Source: Christensenellaceae bacterium
GTDB taxonomy: Bacteria; Bacillota; Clostridia; Christensenellales; UBA1750
Direction of reading: 5' to 3'
Length of the DNA stretch: 13,098 nt
Assembly: GCA_031287285.1 (NCBI GenBank)
Contig: JAITTC010000063.1
Location: 1-13,098, forward strand
The translations under genes were made by a program, and so were the position numbers. The notes under the pieces are model-generated. The model was given only the letters and a program-made list of their open reading frames with translations, was not told where the DNA came from and ran no database searches. How positions within the stretch are numbered: the stretch's first letter is position 1; each line of letters starts with the position of its first letter. Positions 10,786 through 13,098 of the stretch are shown piece after piece.

Positions 10786-11727
10786 TTATCTGGCCGCCTT
10801 GGGCTGCCCGCTCACGGAATCGACGCCGCCGAAGAGCGCCTGCAGCCTTTGCAGGGTTTCATCCGGCAGCCTGGGGCCTTCAATGGAAGCGAGATTGTCG
10901 AGCAAGTGGGCTTTATTGCCGGTGCCGGTCAGCACCACGTCGATGCCGGCGCTATGGCGGCAAAAACGGTAGGCTGCCTCCATGATCGAGCCCGCGACCC
11001 CATCCATGGTGAGGAAGGAAAGGTCTTCGTCCGCGCTTAAAAGCGCGGGATTGGCCTGGCCGCTCTGCAGAATCTGCTCGATATCGACCTTGAGTTGCGC
11101 CGGATTGGAAAGAGCCGTGCGCACGGCGAACATGCACAGGGTGCCCACGCCGTTCTTGGCCGCAATCGGCAGAATCTCCTTCGCGGCCGAGGGGTTTAAG
11201 AGATTGTAGCCCACCATGATGACATCGAAGAGATCTTCCGGCAGGGCGATTTTGAACATCTCGTGGCTGGTGTCGCCGGCAAAAGCCTCCGTGATGCCCA
11301 AAAAGCGGATCTTGCCCTGTTCCTGCGCCTTTTTAAGGATGGGCAGCAGCGTGTCTCGCGCATAGGGGTAGTCCTGTGCGCTGACGCCGTGAAGATGGTA
11401 GATGTCGATATGGTCGGTCTGCAAAAGGCGAAGGCTTTCTTCGATGGTGGGCATCAATTCTTCGGCCGTCTTCGCCTTATAGGGGAACTTGGTCGAGAGG
11501 ATGTAGCGGTCGCGCGGCAGGCCCTTCAGGCCCTTGCCCACGGCCCCTTGGGTGCCATAAGCCGTTGCGGTGTCGAAAAAGTTCACGCCCGCGTCGTAGG
11601 CTGCGCGCACGATGGAAGAAGCGTGGTCCTCGCCCTTCGCCGCGATGCCGATGCGCGAAAACCCGCCGCAGCCAAGCCCTGCGATGGTGGCGATCAGGCC
11701 CGTGCGGCCAAGTTTCACTGTTTGCAT
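10786..11727 (-). CDS. Aldo/keto reductase
   Basis: The product is 313 residues, a cytoplasmic NAD(P)H-dependent TIM-barrel oxidoreductase. The catalytic tetrad is visible as Asp52 and Tyr57 (FFDTATAYG), Lys80 (LSTKFPYK) and His113 (DIYHLHG). The strand pattern continues through IRFLGITEA and FDVIMVGYNLLNP, typical of the AKR superfamily. The coenzyme-binding region near the C-terminus includes IDVVLTGTGNKAHLLDNL. The substrate is unknown. ATG 11727 follows GAGGAGGG. It is the first gene of the leftward operon with the nitroreductase and crcB, driven from the promoter at 11768-11796. Confidence 0.92.
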   Translation of the reverse strand: MQTVKLGRTGLIATIAGLGCGGFSRIGIAAKGEDHASSIVRAAYDAGVNFFDTATAYGTQGAVGKGLKGLPRDRYILSTKFPYKAKTAEELMPTIEESLRLLQTDHIDIYHLHGVSAQDYPYARDTLLPILKKAQEQGKIRFLGITEAFAGDTSHEMFKIALPEDLFDVIMVGYNLLNPSAAKEILPIAAKNGVGTLCMFAVRTALSNPAQLKVDIEQILQSGQANPALLSADEDLSFLTMDGVAGSIMEAAYRFCRHSAGIDVVLTGTGNKAHLLDNLASIEGPRLPDETLQRLQALFGGVDSVSGQPKAAR

Positions 11728-11767
11728 GGGGCGGCCCTCCTCTTTGATTTGGATTTTATTGCTCTTT

Positions 11768-11796
11768 AGTATAATTCACTTTTTTGCTTTCCGCAA
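11768..11796 (-). promoter_or_regulatory. Promoter of the aldo/keto reductase operon
   Basis: On the minus strand TTGCGG (11796-11791) and TATACT (11773-11768) are separated by 17 nt. The leader to the ATG at 11727 is about 35 nt. Confidence 0.65.
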
Positions 11797-11809
11797 ATGA
11801 AAATTCGGG

Positions 11810-11838
11810 TTTACATCCGATGAATGCAATGTTACTAT
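11810..11838 (+). promoter_or_regulatory. Promoter of the VOC/propeller operon
   Basis: TTTACA (11810-11815), a 17-nt spacer and TACTAT (11833-11838). It lies back to back with the reductase promoter, their -35 boxes 13 nt apart, so one regulator could affect both. Confidence 0.6.
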
Positions 11839-11871
11839 ATGGTTAACAAACGCGCGCAAGGAGGAAGCGGC

Positions 11872-12324
11872 ATGACGAACAACGTGGACTTTAAGGGTTT
11901 CATTCAGGTCGCCTTAGTGGTGAAGGATATCGAGAAGGCAGCGGAGACCTGGGCTAAATTCTTTAACGTGCCCAAGCCCGAAATCAGGGATAATCCGCCC
12001 ACCCACAACCCAAACCTGAGCTACCGCGGCAAGGAAGCCTATTACGGCCTGAAATTTGCCGTGATTCAAGCCGGCAACTTCGTCGTGGAGCTCCACGAGC
12101 CCGATGAGCACGATTCCACCTTCAAGGAATTCCTCGATAAGCACGGCAACGGCGTGCACCACCTGGGCTTCTGCGTGGGCGAGAGGCGCGACGCCGTGAT
12201 CGGCGAGCTGGAGGAAATGGGCTACGAGATGCGCACCATCGGCATTTACCCCGGCTCGAGCTGGACCATCGTCGACTGCGAAGACGACCTGGGCGTGAAC
12301 CTGAACATCAAGCCAAAGCCTTAA
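11872..12324 (+). CDS. VOC (glyoxalase/methylmalonyl-CoA epimerase-like) superfamily protein
   Basis: The product is 150 residues. ATG 11872 has AAGGAGG 7 nt upstream; in-frame upstream ATGs lie in the promoter. Two beta-alpha-beta-beta-beta modules are visible. The first starts with FIQVALVVKDIEKAAETWAK (10-29) and contains FVVELHEP; the second starts with GVHHLGFCVGERRDAVIGEL and ends in the strand DDLGVNLNIK. Gln12, Glu73, His97 and a late acidic residue could bind a metal. The GNGVHHLGF segment resembles the methylmalonyl-CoA epimerase branch, but the reaction is not certain. The 21-nt gap to the next gene suggests an operon with the propeller protein. Confidence 0.85.
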   Translation: MTNNVDFKGFIQVALVVKDIEKAAETWAKFFNVPKPEIRDNPPTHNPNLSYRGKEAYYGLKFAVIQAGNFVVELHEPDEHDSTFKEFLDKHGNGVHHLGFCVGERRDAVIGELEEMGYEMRTIGIYPGSSWTIVDCEDDLGVNLNIKPKP

Positions 12325-12345
12325 AGAGAAAGGGGAGGAAGCAGC

Positions 12346-13098
12346 ATGGCGGAGCCAAAACTCATCAGCGTTTTGCGGATCTACGACCTCGAAGAGAGGA
12401 CTGCCTCTATCATAAAGGAGTTTGCCGGCCATATCGAGGCCCCGAACTGGACGCCGGACGGCAAGGAGCTCGTCTATAACTCGGGCGGCGGCATCTACCG
12501 CTTCGATTTGGCCACGAAAGAGAGCGTTCGGGTTGAAACCGGCCTGTGCACCCGCTGCAACAACGACCATGTTCTCTCGGCAGACGGGGCCTGGCTCGCC
12601 ATCAGCGCGGGGACCGACGAAGTTCGCTCTTCCCGCGTTTGGGTCCTGCCGCTGAGCGGCGGGGAGCCAAGGCTCGTCACCGAAAAGACGCCCTCCTACC
12701 TGCACGGCATCTCGCCAGACGGCGAAACCCTGGCCTATTGCGCCGAAAGAAACGGCAACTTCGACGTCTACACCATCCCGGCGAAGGGCGGCGAGGAAAC
12801 CCGCCTGACCACCGCCGAGGGCCTGGACGACGGCCCGGAATACTCGCCAGACGGGGGGACGATCTGGTTTAACTCCGTGCGCACGGGCCTCATGCAGGCC
12901 TGGAAGATGGATGCGGACGGCGCGAACCAAACCCAGATGACCTTCGACGAGGATATGAATTCCTGGTTCCCGCATATTTCGCCGGACGGCAAAAAGGTCG
13001 TCTACGTGGCCTACCATAAGGGCGATGTGGACCCGGGCGCGCACCCTGCCAACAAGAACGTCGAGCTGCGCCTCATCCCGGCGGAGGGCGGCAAGCCC
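12346..13098 (+). CDS. TolB/PD40-type beta-propeller protein (cut by the window end)
   Basis: The frame is open from ATG 12346 (behind GGGGAGGAA) to the end of the window: 251 codons, no stop. It shows repeated PD40/WD40-like blades with the SPDG signature: WTPDGKELVYNS, LSADGAWLAIS, ISPDGETLAYCAERNGNFDV, YSPDGGTIWFNS and ISPDGKKVVYVA, each followed by a V-x-x-(I/L/M)-x-x-x-GG type strand. There is no signal peptide, unlike periplasmic TolB, so it is probably cytoplasmic. Similar proteins occur as stand-alone propellers or peptidase-associated domains. It is downstream of the VOC gene in the same operon. Its function cannot be read from sequence. Confidence 0.85.
   Translation, partial: MAEPKLISVLRIYDLEERTASIIKEFAGHIEAPNWTPDGKELVYNSGGGIYRFDLATKESVRVETGLCTRCNNDHVLSADGAWLAISAGTDEVRSSRVWVLPLSGGEPRLVTEKTPSYLHGISPDGETLAYCAERNGNFDVYTIPAKGGEETRLTTAEGLDDGPEYSPDGGTIWFNSVRTGLMQAWKMDADGANQTQMTFDEDMNSWFPHISPDGKKVVYVAYHKGDVDPGAHPANKNVELRLIPAEGGKP

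Noticed and set aside
10211..11769. Plus-strand frames opposite the nitroreductase and aldo/keto reductase
   Set aside because: Shadows of two well-recognised minus-strand enzymes.
11914..13044. Long minus-strand open frame opposite the VOC and propeller genes
   Set aside because: It spans two well-supported genes and their gap; GC-rich third positions open the antisense frame. The product is low-complexity Ala/Val/Gly/Arg without a recognisable fold.
1..13098. CRISPR array, IS element or tRNA genes
   Set aside because: No regularly spaced repeats, no transposase-like frame with terminal inverted repeats, and no tRNA cloverleaf apart from the tRNA-like part of tmRNA.

Overview
The window is GC-rich Firmicutes-type chromosome, most likely a member of Clostridia. 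Supporting signs are strong AGGAGG ribosome sites throughout, a T-box leader in front of a single-chain glycyl-tRNA synthetase, a tmRNA whose tag peptide begins with Gly as in Bacillus subtilis, and many short intrinsic terminators. I cannot name the species.

Positions 1 to about 6413 look like a remnant prophage or related integrated element. A leftward XRE repressor (199-654) and a rightward early promoter (727-755) form a lysogeny-type switch. To its right lies a dense set of small genes, several shorter than 60 codons: small helical or membrane proteins, a small HTH protein, a YopX-family protein, an AbrB-like protein and a zinc-ribbon protein. Four leftward genes interrupt this rightward array: a 71-residue possible winged-helix protein, a C39-like cysteine peptidase with a 39-residue basic peptide, and a 50-residue protein. 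Three leftward promoters in these islands share an extended -10 design, two of them as an exact 19-bp repeat. The element ends in a 5'-truncated SpoIID/LytB-type lysin with a peptidoglycan-binding domain, then a strong terminator. No capsid, tail, terminase, portal, replication or integrase gene is visible, so the structural block is deleted or lies outside the window.

Positions 6482-6883 hold ssrA (tmRNA) on the minus strand, with its 3' end facing the element. ssrA 3' ends are common phage attachment sites, so this is probably one junction of the element.

From 6884 on the content is ordinary chromosome. A T-box leader with specifier GGC (promoter 7067-7095) controls glyQS (7340-8710), followed at once by a GNAT acetyltransferase and a terminator. 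On the minus strand an aldo/keto reductase, a nitroreductase and the fluoride channel CrcB form one operon, with a possibly frameshifted small gene downstream. Divergent from it, a VOC-superfamily protein and a TolB/PD40 beta-propeller protein (cut by the window end) form a rightward operon.
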